From NCBI GenBank assembly GCA_023935145.1, contig CM043700.1, positions 136,248,828 through 136,312,827 on the forward strand: a stretch of 64,000 nucleotides of DNA, read 5' to 3'. The stretch is from Bretschneidera sinensis (Eukaryota > Streptophyta > Magnoliopsida > Brassicales > Akaniaceae). The notes under the pieces were generated by a model. That model was not told the origin of the DNA. It worked only from the letters and a program-made list of their open reading frames with translations, and ran no database searches. Shown in pieces: positions 21,441-34,141 of the stretch (its first letter is position 1; every line of letters begins with the position of its first letter). The translations under genes and the position numbers were made by a program.

Positions 21441-22926
21441 TGATTTACCTTGATCAACAGATGCAGAAGCTGACCGAAATGCTAACTTATTTAAGTGTAA
21501 ATCTGACCAAATCACCATGTTCGGACACGAATCAGAGATAGACTCATAAAACAGTCGTTTGCATCGTCAGACCCATATGTGCCAAAGCCCTGCAAGAAAC
21601 TCCTCTTTCCAGTCATACTCGCCATTTTTTATCTTAGTCTTTTCTGTCAGATTGCCCTAATATATTTCTCAGTAATTCTCTCACCAATCAAATATGATAT
21701 CATTGATAAAAATTTGCAAGATACACAATTCCTGAAGGTTGGACAATTATGTTGTTCCTGCTGCAACTCACTTAAACTCTGGAACGTATAAAGACCCTCT
21801 TGCCTTCAATCTATGGAGATGGAACACACATGAATATAAATTTTTACATGTTGACTTATTTTCGATATTGCATGTCCTCCATTGACTCGAAGTGAAATTT
21901 GCAACAGGATCTCGCAGCAATGGTCGTGGATAAAAATTTCATGCCTTTTGGCGAGAGTTGAGTTTAGTAAAGTATTAATGACAGTATTTCTTAATGTCTT
22001 GGTCACTAAATACAGATAATTCTAGGAACACATCTTTGTTTAACACGTGCTATACATGGTGATTGATCATCTTTGAAATTTGGATTTATTTTAGGTGGAC
22101 GAAAAAGGAGAAATTGTTCAAGCATCAATTGTTGGGTTTGGAAATGGTTACTATGTTAACGTCTCAAAGAGGTTGAAATGAGAAAGGAATCGCTATGTGC
22201 TTTTGGTTTTACCGTTGTCCCTCGAGTCTGTTTTGCGGCATGAATATCATCCCAAACTTGGTGTTGATGTAGCTTTGCAGAATGCAGCGGACAATATTTG
22301 AATTGCTAATCGATTGTTAGTAATTCAAAAGCATATCAAAGCGCCTCAAAGGTTTAAACAATTAATTAGGGAAAATCATATGCCCACAAGAGTCATTAGG
22401 TTGATGCAGAATGGGAAAGCAAGCATTTATTATGTTAAAGACTTTTATGTATTTGTGACTTTATTTTATAATTATGTTTTCTAACTTTCAAATCATTTCG
22501 AGTTTCCCGAATCATTTTAAGTTTTGAATAACTGAGTTCTACACTTTCAGGTTCAAGAGGGCCGGTTCGCGTTTCCTGGTGAGTAAGACGTTGCTGCCTT
22601 TTACTGAAAAGTGACAGGCACGTGGAGAGGATAATAAAATCCGAGAAAAGGGATAAAGTATGCAACTTTCAGCACTTCTATCAAAATAAAATCAATCATA
22701 TAGAGTAATATATTATCATTAACAATTTCTCTTTTGATAAGGTACAACAAATCATTTCACGTTAATGCTGTCTGTACAACATTCAACGCAACTCAGCTGA
22801 TAGCCAGAAACTCAATAGCTGGTAAAAAAAAATAGCTTTTCTAAAAATTGGAGATACAGGTGAACTGGAGCAATATGCATAGTAAAGGTTAAAGGGCAAA
22901 CTTAAGGTCCCAACTCCCAAGTATAA
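21441..22926. other. Spacer with an unidentified decayed coding-like block
   Basis: Between about 22095 and 22440 one plus-strand frame reads as protein-like sequence interrupted by stops (pieces such as EIVQASIVGFGNGYYVNV and LRHEYHPKLGVDVALQNA). I do not recognise the family, so it is reported only as a possible pseudogene fragment. The rest of the stretch shows no gene. The right end lies just 3' of the exostosin gene. Confidence 0.25.
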
Positions 22927-25900
22927 TCAAGGCAGTGGTACGGGAGGCTTCCACTTAGTAAATTCAACAAAGTTTCTATTTACAATAGTGCTATTATGCA
23001 GCCAGAATGTCTCAGCTGACTGGTGGAATTGCCTCACTTTCCGTTGAAGTTCCCACAGTATCCCTTGCATTGCCGAACATGGCTCTGATTCTGCAGCATA
23101 TGCAAATAAGCACCTTACTTTTCTACCACGGGCTATAATCTCTTCTATATCTTTATCTGAAAAGCAGGCCCAATGTTAAGTTGTAAGATGCCATAGAGTA
23201 CAGCAAACAAGAAAGAAACAAAGAGTAGTGAATCTAACCCGGTATTGAAGCCAGGTACTCCAAAAGTTGGGGGCCTATTTCGGTCGAAGGCCATTTGATT
23301 GATATCTGGGCATAGTCAATGACATTCTGAAAAGGTAATTCTACTTTATCTGATAAGATAACCGGGACACACTCCTGTTCAGCAAATACAATTTACACAA
23401 TTTAATTGGCCTATCATGCACATGAAACTAGAGGAAAGTGTGTGTGTGTGTGAGAGAGAGAGAGACCACAAAAAACGACTCATAAAAACGAAGAGTCCAG
23501 GATGACTCTCCACGTGGAGCAAGGCAGAACTTGGCATTGTGCAGATGTTCAAAATATTCTGTCCTCCCCAATTTGTCAGGCCCACTGAACTTCAGCTCTG
23601 GAGATTCCAACTGTTCACATTATCAATATGCAGAAAGAAAGTAACCATAATTTGACATTTGAAAGAATTCACTCCCAGAAAGACAAAGATGCAAAGTCAC
23701 ACAGGCGTGTGCGCTCACATTCAAAAATTATCCAAACAAATAAAACATCAAGAATTGTAATCTGACTCACCCCACCAAATCAGAAATAATAAATACACAC
23801 ACAAGAGGATGTCGCCTAATGAAGGGGACACCCTTTAAAACCAAGAAAAATTTAAGTCCATGCCAACAAGAACACAATAATCAATAGAAAATTAGAAGGC
23901 AAACCCATAAAAAGACAATAACCAAGAGAACAAGAATATAAAGAACAAAAACTCCCAAGAATATTCTTCAATCTAAGATTATGTTTCTTATAGTTTATAT
24001 TTTTCATCATTTTAATTTCTAAGGTTAAACAACTTTGACATGGTTGAATAATGTTATCATGGTCTGAACAAGATAACAACCATACTGACTCATAACAATC
24101 AAATGATAACTCTTGATGGATATTTTGTTTTTTTCCTTGATTTATTAGTGCTTTTATCTAAGAGAAAAATCTATTAATTTGCAAATTTATGACATTATCT
24201 TATTAGGTATGTGACCGAAAGTATGAAAATATATTTTCATTTAGGTTTTTTTGAGATAGATAAATAATTTGATGTGTATTTTGGATTGAATAATATTCTT
24301 GAGGCAATCTGGCATAATATTATCTATATATTTTTCCCTTGACAAAATGAAGTTGCTATAATTTCTATACCTGCACAAACTGACATTCGCAATTTGACAT
24401 CACCATTAAACCTATTAGTTCTTCCAATTAGTCATGTACATTTGATAAGGCTCATTAACCAATACATCTGCTCTGTGACATCAAAACAATAAATACCCCT
24501 CCTTAGAGCAGGAAAGGGGCAAAAGTGAAAAGAAAAAAGAAAAACTGATGAGCATAGAATCCTGTGTAAATGGAACTTAAAGTTCCAATAGAAGTCCAAA
24601 TTGAAGCCAAAATGAAATTAACAGTACATAGTTCTTTTTGTCAGTAAAAGATTTATGTAACAGCACCAAAGCCATAGGGGTGGACCCAATTACAAAAGAA
24701 CCTATCTACAATATAAAAATTCGAAGAACTAAAGAAGACAACATACCTTGTCTGGATATTGCTTTGCAAGATCTATCAATTTAAGACGACCAACTTTCCC
24801 TTGTGCACGACCTAAGTAGTTTGCCAGATACTCCCTCTTCGATAGAGGCAAAGGCTGGACCAGCGTAGCCCCATTTTTAGTCATACCATCATCAACATTT
24901 CCAGGAATGATGATATCTTTCCATGTATTGAAGGCACTGGTGTCTTTTTTATCGGTACGGTCACCCTGCACCCACAAACAAATTAACACTCTTTTGAGAT
25001 AAAATAAGCTTTCAGTAAAGTTTCAGTTTTATCAGTGGTAAAAGCAGGCATTTCAGCACATAAGACAAGAATCTGGAACCAATATTACCAATTTCAAGGC
25101 CTCCTGCTCAAACTACCGATTTGATTTTTCTCAGTCTATATGAAGACCTTTTCCAATTGATTATGCCCCTAAGAGATGTACTTTTTCTACTAAGCAGCTA
25201 ATTTACCACGAATTTTCAACCTAAATTCCAAACTCCAGGATTTCCCACATAAGGGTAGTTCGAGAAATGGAAAGTACCAAACCTTGATCTATAAATCAAT
25301 TATAGAGCTATTACTAGAAGCTTATGCGCTACTGTCTCTAAAAATACAGATATGCTTTATGACGTAATCAAAAACCAAATGCTGCCAATTAAGAAAAGAC
25401 TTCTTCTATTGGCCCATCATTTTAAGCACTATTAGCAGTGTAAATGCCCCAATTCACATCACACACACGCGCACACAACTCTCATATATTGACCACTCCC
25501 TGAGCCATCTAGGAATAAATCCGTATTAGTGATTCATGCAGATACACCCTAAATCCGAATTAGTGAGCCATCTAGGAGTAAATCCGTATCAGTGATTCAT
25601 GCAGATACACCTTATGCCTCAACACATACGATGACCAAATGCTTAGCCTCCACTTTTTATAATAAAGTTTAGGATCAGTATGCATATAGAAGCAAAATCT
25701 GAGGCCCTAAAAACCCATAGTTCAATCATTAGATGGAAATAATTAATCATTCGGTAGCAAAATTAAATGCATAAACTAAATTAAGCGTATAAAATGTGCT
25801 GGAAAGTGAGTACAGTACCTCAGGAGTAAGAATTATGGAACGATTTATGTACGTTGCCCAAGACTTAAACAAGTGAGCTCCAATACCACTACAATGAGAT

Positions 25901-28291
25901 AAGAACAAGCACATTTGAATCAATGAACTTGAGCTATAATTATCCATCCATGTACGTCTATCGCATCAATTTTCCACACGCAAAATCACACGATAAATAC
26001 CTAGGGAAGACAAATATGTGGTTGCGGCCACCAGATTGCCTAAAATATGGCATTTGACTCAAGACCTATAAAAAACAATGAACCGTAATAAATATAATCA
26101 AAACAAATTATGTCTGCTATTCCAAGGAATGAAATGAAGATATTTTACCTTGACATAGGTCCGGTTAATCTCTTCATCATTGAGGCCCCCTATCATGCGA
26201 ACGCATTTAACATAGGATGGCACAAAGAACAGATCAGCTTCCTCTTTCTTTTTTGTCCTGAATCTTGATTGTAGAAGCAACTTATGTATTTTAACCTACA
26301 ATTGCCAGATAAATACAAGCACTAAACACAACTAAACCAAGTATCTAAATTACACTAAGGTCAAAAAAATATCTAAATTACAATCAACTTAGCAAATAGT
26401 GTTATTATTAGGCTTAATTTATAAAATAAATAACACCTTGCCCTGCCCCCGTGGGCAAGGCTGGCCACAACCGGCAGCCCTACCCTCACGGGCGAGGCTG
26501 TGACCAGCTTCGGCCTGATCTGAACCAGATCTTCAGATCAGATCTTTCCCTTCAATATCCTCACATGTGGAAAGTAACAGTCATAACCCTCGATGCCAAC
26601 ATCCACAAACACAAGTGTTATTTCCACGAAAAAAATAGGGACTAGTCCAAAATCAAGCCAAACCACAAGGTGTTTTTTGAAACTAAGCCTTATTAGTTAT
26701 TACTAATAGTCATATTATACATATAAGTCTCACAAAGCTCAGAGCTCAAATGGTACAGTTTCCAATGATAATTAGATAAAAGGGGCCGTTTAATTTCTGG
26801 AAAGTTGAATTCTCATACTTTAAAGAATTTTACTTTCCAGAAATTAAGAAACCTGATTACTAAATGTATGTGATTTTTTTTTTTTTTGATAGTTATAGAA
26901 TGTGATATTTATGTCTTTGATTTTTGAGAGAAAGTAATATCTAAATTGTGAGAAAATTAGACTTTCATGTTTGATTTTCACTTGGAAAATTATTTTTTTC
27001 GGTTTAGATTACAAACTTATACTTAGCCTACGCAATGTTTTTTCTTTTGATATTTTTTTGTTGTTAAAAAGCAAAGCCCTAATATTTTATTCGACCACAA
27101 ATATTTTAACATCATATAGCATCTGTTGAAAAACTTAATTTTTTTATAATACAGAATCAAAAGTTGTACCTGGTGGAAGTTGCCTATGTTAGGTGTCCAA
27201 CAAGGCTATATGTCCAAGTGTCGGACTCGTCAATTTTTGTAATTTTTATAATTTTTAGTACTTTTTCCTTTAATTTAGAATATCAAGTGCCATACCCATA
27301 GCCTTGTCCGGAGTGTCCATGTTCGGGAGTGTCTGACATGCGTATGGCAAGATAAAGCGATGATAAAGTAAAGAGTTCATGTAACATTGGAAGTTACACA
27401 AATTAATGGCTGAGAAGTACATAAATTGGTAAAAATGAAAGAAAATTAACAAAATAAATGTTTTGATTAAATTATATACTGTAAATGAGTATCATCTTAA
27501 CTCACACAATCGCATAAAGTTATATTTCCTAGGGGTGGGAGGGTAAGTGCCTGCTTCGAAAATATATATAAAGATTGAGGGAAAGTGGAACGAAAAATTC
27601 AAACGAAGAAAAATGAGCGACCTAAAGCTAAAAACTTAATCAAACCAAATCAAATAATCTATTAATTGAAGATTTAATTGTTATTTGATGAAATTTAATA
27701 AGATTTGATTAAGTTCTGGGCAAATTTTAAAAAAACTAAAGTTTGGATTTAAGCTTCAAACTTTGCCAGGAAAGTTCGACCTAACAAAAATGAAACAGCC
27801 CCTAAAGCTAATATTACCAAATTTTTAATCAAATCTACAGATACATGGAGTAATAGTTTAAGTTCGATGAGAATTCACATTACACCTTGCTCAAAATTTT
27901 GAATATAAATTACCTGAGTGCCCCACTGGCCTTTGAGGCAAGCGTGGGTTTTTATACCCCCGTCTCTACCGTACATCAGCGCTTTTAGTCCGTCGATCTC
28001 GCTCTCATCGTAGACGTAGATTTTGAGGGAGAGGTGGGTCCCGTAGCCTCTCTGGGGCCACGGGAAGGACCTTCCATCACCGTCGCCGGCTAGTCGGGCT
28101 AGGTTTTGTGATATGCGGTCGTTATTGATAGATTCGGTGGCGCATGGAGAGAATGATTGGCCGAATAGCCTGGTGAGCAAAAAAGTGGCGGAAATGAGGA
28201 CGAAGGCTCCGATCTGGTGGATGCGGGTGCAGGGAGTGGTATAGTGATGGTGAGGAGTGAAGCTTCTGGGTTTGTTGTTTATGGTTGCCAT
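22927..28291 (-). CDS. Exostosin-family (GT47) glycosyltransferase, 462 aa
   Basis: Eight coding exons: 28291-27914, 26295-26149, 26065-26001, 25888-25819, 24965-24747, 23610-23467, 23374-23239 and 23156-22927, joined in phase to 462 aa. Residues about 27-43 (IGAFVLISATFLLTRLF) form a single membrane anchor, giving a type II Golgi protein. The exostosin domain follows: LKIYVYDE, LLLQSRFRT, ADLFFVPSY, GGRNHIFVFPS, GAHLFKSWATYINRSI, DIIIPGN, FCLAPRGESSWTLRFYESFF and ECVPVILSD. GT47 enzymes add sugars (arabinose, galactose, xylose or glucuronic acid) to cell-wall polysaccharides or glycoproteins; the donor sugar here cannot be told. The donor after exon 6 is a weak GTCTCT running into a (TC)n(AC)n microsatellite. 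Intron 1 (1618 nt) holds a MITE-like insert. Confidence 0.92.
23437..23466. repeat. (TG)n(AG)n microsatellite touching an exostosin splice donor
   Basis: On the plus strand a TG run passes into an AG run that ends at the exon 6 border. On the sense strand the intron therefore starts GTCTCTCTCTC and continues into ACACAC. Confidence 0.85.
25502..25613. repeat. Tandem duplication of about 48 bp, period 63, in exostosin intron 4
   Basis: GAGCCATCTAGG...GATTCATGCAGATACACC occurs at about 25502-25549 and again at 25565-25612, with two or three substitutions. It lies between exons at 25819 and 24965. Confidence 0.8.
26428..26623. mobile_element. Short MITE-like insert in exostosin intron 1, about 196 bp
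   Basis: AAATAACACCT at 26428-26438 is inverted at 26613-26623 with one mismatch. The interior is GC-rich (CCCCGTGGGCAAGG, CTCACGGGCGAGG), unlike the AT-rich intron around it. No target duplication was established. Confidence 0.45.
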
Positions 28292-29085
28292 TTTTTTTTT
28301 TTTTTCCCTGCCTGTATTGTATGTGCTGTTGCTTCAGTGAAGCTTCAATGAATAGAGGTTTTGTTGAAGATTGCCATGATGAGCAAGAAAACGACTGCGT
28401 TTGTTTCACATGCTTTTAAGAACATTAAGAAAACACTTTTGATGAAAAAAACAATTAAAAAGAAAATTATAGACTCGATTTGAAAAAGTTATTCCACTAA
28501 AAAAAGTTATATCTCGTCATTTTAAATTAATTAAAATAAATTTAATTTCTTATTTGATGAAAAATAAATAGTATAAAAGTTCATCCACTGTTAAATTGTA
28601 TGAAAAAAATTATATTTTATTTTAAATCATTGCGTCATATATCTCATGGTAATGTGCTACATAAAAATTCTTTCTTGAATTGATAGATTTCGGTTAATAA
28701 ATGATTTTAAAACACTTATAAAAAAAATTAAATTAATATATTTATGTTTGTTTGTTCGGTATTATAAATTCAAATACGTTTACAATAATATTTTATTAGT
28801 GTTTGGGTTTTACGATATTTTTTTATGTAAATTGTTTTGGAAGTGATTGAAAAACGAATTTTTAAAAAAAATATAACCTCACTTTCTTAAAATTTCGCTC
28901 ACATATTACACCACTAATTTTCTCTCTTTATTTATTTTTTATATTTTTCATAATTTATTTCATATTTCGACCAAACAAAAAAAATTTAACTGAAAATTTA
29001 CAATTTTACATAAAATTTAGTTTGCGTATGTGAAAACAAACTGATCATAATGTATAAAGATGCTAGTTAGGCATCTAATGGCATG
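28292..29085. other. Exostosin upstream region and AT-rich spacer
   Basis: The minus-strand 5' UTR and promoter of the glycosyltransferase lie in the first few hundred bases. An A-run directly precedes the ATG on the sense strand. No TATA box was placed. From about 28440 the DNA is AT-rich with no gene. Confidence 0.4.
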
Positions 29086-29087
29086 TT

Positions 29088-32000
29088 TGGAAGCCCTTTA
29101 AAACTAAAATCAGTTTTCAAAAACCTAAAAACATGTTTGGAAAACTTTTTTCAGAAGTAATTTTTTAAAACACTTTTCAAAAATAGCTTTTAGAAAACTC
29201 CAAATTGGTTTTTTCATAACTAATTTCCTAAAATTACCATCTGCAACTATTTTTCCTTATCTGTTCTATTTCTCACACGACATTCTTCTCTAAAACAGAT
29301 TACGATTTTCCCTCTCTCTCTCTCTTTGCAACTCCGCCCACCCTTTTCTCTCTCCCTATTTTCTTTTTTCACTTCTCTGTCCATTCATTTTTTTTCTTCT
29401 CTCACCCTCCTCGCAATATCTTCCTCTCCACCACCCGTACAACTAAAACCCTGAAGTTATGACCGTCAACCCGCCGCCGTCACTTCGCCAAGCACGAATT
29501 CTTTAGTAAATTTCCTCAAGTTTTCATTTTCTCTTTTTAAATTATGTTTTCTCTTATTTCATTTATTGATGGTGTTTTGGGCTTTTAAATTCCTAAATTT
29601 GTTGTAATTGGATAATGATTGTGGATTTTATGGTTTTGTATAGGTGATTGAATTATGTGGGGAAGTGATCTTATTAGTTTCAATGCAACTCTTTTAGATT
29701 TGGTTTGGGAATATATGAAGTTGGGATTGGGGTTGTTTTGTTGCTGGTAAAAGGAAGAATGAATTTGTCGAAAAATTTTCCATGCTTTATTTCTCCTTTT
29801 TTCATAGTTGTTTGTTGATTCTTTTGTGAAAATTGGAAACCCTATATGGAAATATGTGTATGGACTCAATTTAATTCAGCTTTATTGTTTACTTAGGTCT
29901 TTAATGAGCTGGAATATTGGGTCTCAATAATTATATTGCTAAGGTTTTGTTTTCAATTTCACTACAATTTTGATTTTTTTAAGCTACCAAACAGATATTT
30001 GGAATGATTTAATCTATATGAGAAAATGTTGTTGTTATATTTGGTAGTTTAGGTGTCTTTTTGCTCTCTGAGTAAAATGAAGGTTATTGTACATATTTGT
30101 GGGAAGAGAAATGAAAAAGAAGATTTATCAGGTTTGTGGTTTAAGTTTGAGAGTGTAAACCGAGGTGCAAATCTAAGAGGGGTGAACTGGGTTTTAAGAA
30201 CTTTTTGTTAATTAATACGCAAGTTTTTAACAATTTAATCAAGCAAGACACACAACAAATAAGATTCTTGAAATTAAAGGAGTAAAGGAAGAGAATATAC
30301 AAACTCCGTTTATAGTGATTCGACAATATCGGAATCTGTCCGACCCTACGTTCACTCTCTTCAAGGAACCTCCTTGAAGTAATCCACTAAATGTAGTCGA
30401 GCAACTTCACGAATATTGCGCAAATCTTACAAGCACTCTCTTCCACAAGGAAGCTACAAAGAAGTGTTTTATCCTAAATACTCTAAGAGTTACACCAACT
30501 CTTTCTCTTTGCAATGAATGATATTAAATGTAAAAGAAATCGAGAGAGATAACAATGAATGCTTTACAAGACGAAGATTATATCTCTTTTAATAACAAGC
30601 TTAAAGAATGCCTCACAATAAATTTTTCAAAGCTTTTGAGAGTATTAATGAGCTATAAATCAAATTGAGTGTTCTTTCTTGTTGTTTAAATGCTCATTGA
30701 TGTTTTATAGCCTTGGTCTTATATGACCGTTAGACACTGATTTGGTAGGTTTGGAGCATTAAATGCTCAAGTCCCGCGTCTCAATCGGTTATATTTTCGA
30801 ATTACCAGTTGACTGGGTTAAGTAAAAAAATTCATTTTTAGGCTTAGGACAAGTACCAGTCGACTGGGTCATGTTACCAGTCGATTGGGAACTTACTATC
30901 CCTTTTATCATTCGACTGGTTCAGAGACTTAGTCGATTGAGTTGTCCCAAAACCTCGTTTTTATGTTTAAAAACATTTTTTGACCTAAAAGACATTTTTT
31001 AGATTATTTTTGTCAAAACCTTTTGCAAAGTGAGCCATAGTTTAAAATAGGTAACTGAAATTAGATATTTACAACGTGAATCAATTACCTTAGAGCCTAT
31101 CCTAGATCTTCTGTCTTATTTTGGTATTTGAATGTGTTGTATTCTTGCATCTTGTTTTTGTATTGAATGCTTTTACTGCTTAAACATTTAGATAAAACTG
31201 TTAGTGCAATTTAAGTAGTGTTTTGTCATTATTAAAATCAAATACGGGTCAACAAAGGGAAATTATGGGTGGTTTCTCAAGACACCACTGTGCACCATCT
31301 ATTCGTGAAGCATGTTATGCCATTGCAAAACCATCTACCATGGTGCAGAAGATGCAAAATGTTAAGAGGCTACATGGACACCGAAATGTTGTCCATTATG
31401 GTATTGATTATATCCATTAGAATATACAGTTCAAATATAGATTGAAATTGGAGTTGATAATCGGTTATAATGACATGTATTTATAGATATATAAGACTTG
31501 GCTTTGAGTTAATAAGATTAACGTGTAACATAGGCTACTTTCTTGCTATTTTTCAGATTTTTCTTTTGAACTAATTTAGTGTTTTACTCTCATTTTGGAA
31601 ATAAGCTTTTCAATAGATCTATCATGCTTGCCTTTTACTCGTGCAATAGATACAAGAGCACATTGGATACCTGCTTCGAAATTTCAATCCTGCTAGAAAC
31701 GAGCCCTTTCGTGTCAACTCTGTTGGTTTTATCAGCTTCCTCCCAATATGTGCTTTGGCATGCTAGTTTCATAACCAATGTCATGGCATGCATTTTGACT
31801 TGGCACAAAGTTCAGCAATGAGCTCACATACAAGCCAGGTATGGCTCCAAGATTAGCAAATTGTGCAGCTTTTGAGAAAGAAGGAATGCAAGTAAAATTG
31901 GAGAATGATGGATCAAAAAGAAAGTTTATAATATGGTGCTAATGTTTTGCAACATATTTTTTTAGTTATCTGTCACCCCAAAAGCTAAAATTGATAAAAA

Positions 32001-33322
32001 GTGGACCAACAATACATATCAAGTTCACTCTAGCAATAACAAAATGATTCATTCAAGCCGATCCTTCAAAAAGCCTTGTCATTTGTCCTAACAAGCGTAT
32101 TAATATTGCTCGATTTGTTAATGGCATCAACAATCACACCCTATAAGTTCATCTTTGTTGTTGGATATATACCTTTGATTTCCTAATATCTAGTTTATGT
32201 CTCCCGTTTAACAGCCTCTAAAAAAATCTTTCAAATGCAGTTGTCCATATTTGAGAGTTAGCCTATTCTATCAAGATGTTTGTAAACTAAGACATGTTAG
32301 GTGGATAAGTTGTTTATTATTGACATTTTTTCGTGTTGGATGCTTAAGCCCTTTAGAATTGAGTTTTTGGCTAGTATAAAGGATCAATAAAATATTTGTT
32401 AGTTTCATCACTGTTAACAATGGAATTGCAGACTAGGTAAACGGCTGGAGCATCCTCGTGTTAAACATGTTAAACAAAAATTAGTAGGCTCATTTGAATG
32501 CACCAAGAATAAATACTTTGCCTTATATTTGTTCCTCTCATGTGAAAAATGTTGCATGAAGCTTTCCTTTTTGTTTCAATAAATAATCTGATTTTGCATT
32601 CTGATTTACATATGAGAAACTTTTACGAGAGAAAACATTAATTTGACACTTTTACTACTTCTGTCCTTTGGGAAAATTTGATGTATATGATATTGCTGTA
32701 TCTCCTAAATATCAGAAGGAAAGGTGTCGCTGCATAGTGGCAAGAAATTAAATAGGAAAAAGAGAAAAACTATCTTGGTTGATATTTTATGTGTACCATT
32801 GAGAATGTTATTTGTTTGTCACTTGAGCTTAGCTAAACGATATATACCAAAAATTAAAGTCCTGTCATTCATATTTTCACTTGAGAAACGTTTGTTAATC
32901 ATTAAGGCAGTATTGAAGTATTAAAGAATTATCTCACAGTTGGTTGGAATATTTATTAGATGTAAAAAAAAAAATTTGACATATAAAAAATATTAAAATT
33001 TTAGAAATAAAATAATATTAATTATTTTTAAGTATTTTGTGTGCGTTAAAAAATATGTAGTAAATATGATAAATAAAATCAATATAGATTTTAAATTTAA
33101 ACTCAAAATTAAAAATAATTACAATAAAGTGTATCCAAACAGTTTTCAATTTTTAAAGCAGTTTTCAAAATAAGATTATACAAATAACATTTTACTGTTT
33201 TGAAAACAGTTTTTAAGTTACAATTATCCAAACATGTTTTCTTCATAAAATATCATAAAATCGTTTTCAGTTTTTATTTTCGAAAACTGAAGACAGAAAA
33301 CTGTCACCCAAACATGTCCTAA
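29088..33322. mobile_element. Possible large MULE-like element or cluster with mirrored ends
   Basis: The left end has two GCATGTTTGGA / ACATGTTTGGA words followed by TTTTCAAAA blocks (29090-29200). The right end has the inverse, CCAAACATG words with GTTTTCAAAA and GAAAACTG blocks (33130-33320). The interior near 29270-29480 looks like a captured gene leader: a long CT-rich run, then a CCGCCGCCG segment after a short ATG frame. No transposase was recognised. The two ends could belong to separate elements. Confidence 0.3.
30150..31080. repeat. Dispersed repeat with AAGAGGGGTGAA and CCAGTCGACTGG words
   Basis: It begins near CTAAGAGGGGTGAACTGGG (30172-30190), passes through short direct motifs about fixed-length leaders, and ends with several variants of CCAGTCGACTGG at 30800-30940. 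Both word types recur across plant genomes in unclassified, probably retrotransposon-derived repeats (recalled, not searched). There is no coding capacity. Confidence 0.45.
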
Positions 33323-34141
33323 GCCTTTGAGCCACTTTTGATTAGATCAAATCTTTTTTTTTTTTTTTCGTTTCGGGCTTGGGTTGAATAAACCCATTAG
33401 GTGCTCTCTCGTTGCTTTTTCTTTTTTTGAACTTTTTGCTATTTTAGATTGGGCTTAATTTGGATTTTGATTTTTTAAATGTAATCAATTTGGTCTCTTT
33501 TCTATTTTTAAAAGGGCCATTGGCCCTAATGTTTTGTGCAAAATGCTATTACCTCTTAGAAAGGAGAGAAACACTTTATTAGTTCGGATCTATAATTTAT
33601 AATTTAGATCTGTTAAAAATTTTATTTATAAATTTAAATTTTTTTATTTATAATATTATTTTTTGATTTCACATTTATGTTAATGATATTAATAAATTTT
33701 TTTAAAATTATCAATAAAATTTTTAATTAATTTAAAACAAAAAGCAAACCATGAGATTTTTTAAAAAATCAATGCCTGCAGTTGAGTGGAGTTTGAGCTC
33801 GTTAAGATACATCTATACATTTCATTTTACTGTTCGTACATAACTACTGAATCTTTGTGCTTTTTTTATTTAAAAAAAAAAACTAAAACTAAACCTATAG
33901 GATACCACACCACGTATGTGCCTTTCAATCAAAGAAAAAAATTTGTTTAATTGAAGAAAAAAGGGATTTTTTTTTTTTTGGGGGAAGGGGGGGTGTTGAG
34001 GAGGAGTAGATAGAAAAGGAACAAGTTTTTTGTGCTAACTAGTCGGTGCTAATTTCATACTCTGTTTACATTGAAGACACAACTTACCCTGTTAAAAAAA
34101 AACTAATATTGCTAAGCTTCACAAGACTCACTGGTTAAAAC
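31190..34141. other. Intergenic, unrecognised short frames only
   Basis: Frames at 31223-31420 and 31579-31821 are short, lack recognisable domains and are not joined by convincing splice signals. From about 32940 the sequence is AT-rich repeat-like DNA, and the last few hundred bases before 34142 include the 3' flank of the peroxidase gene. No RNA gene was seen. Confidence 0.4.
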
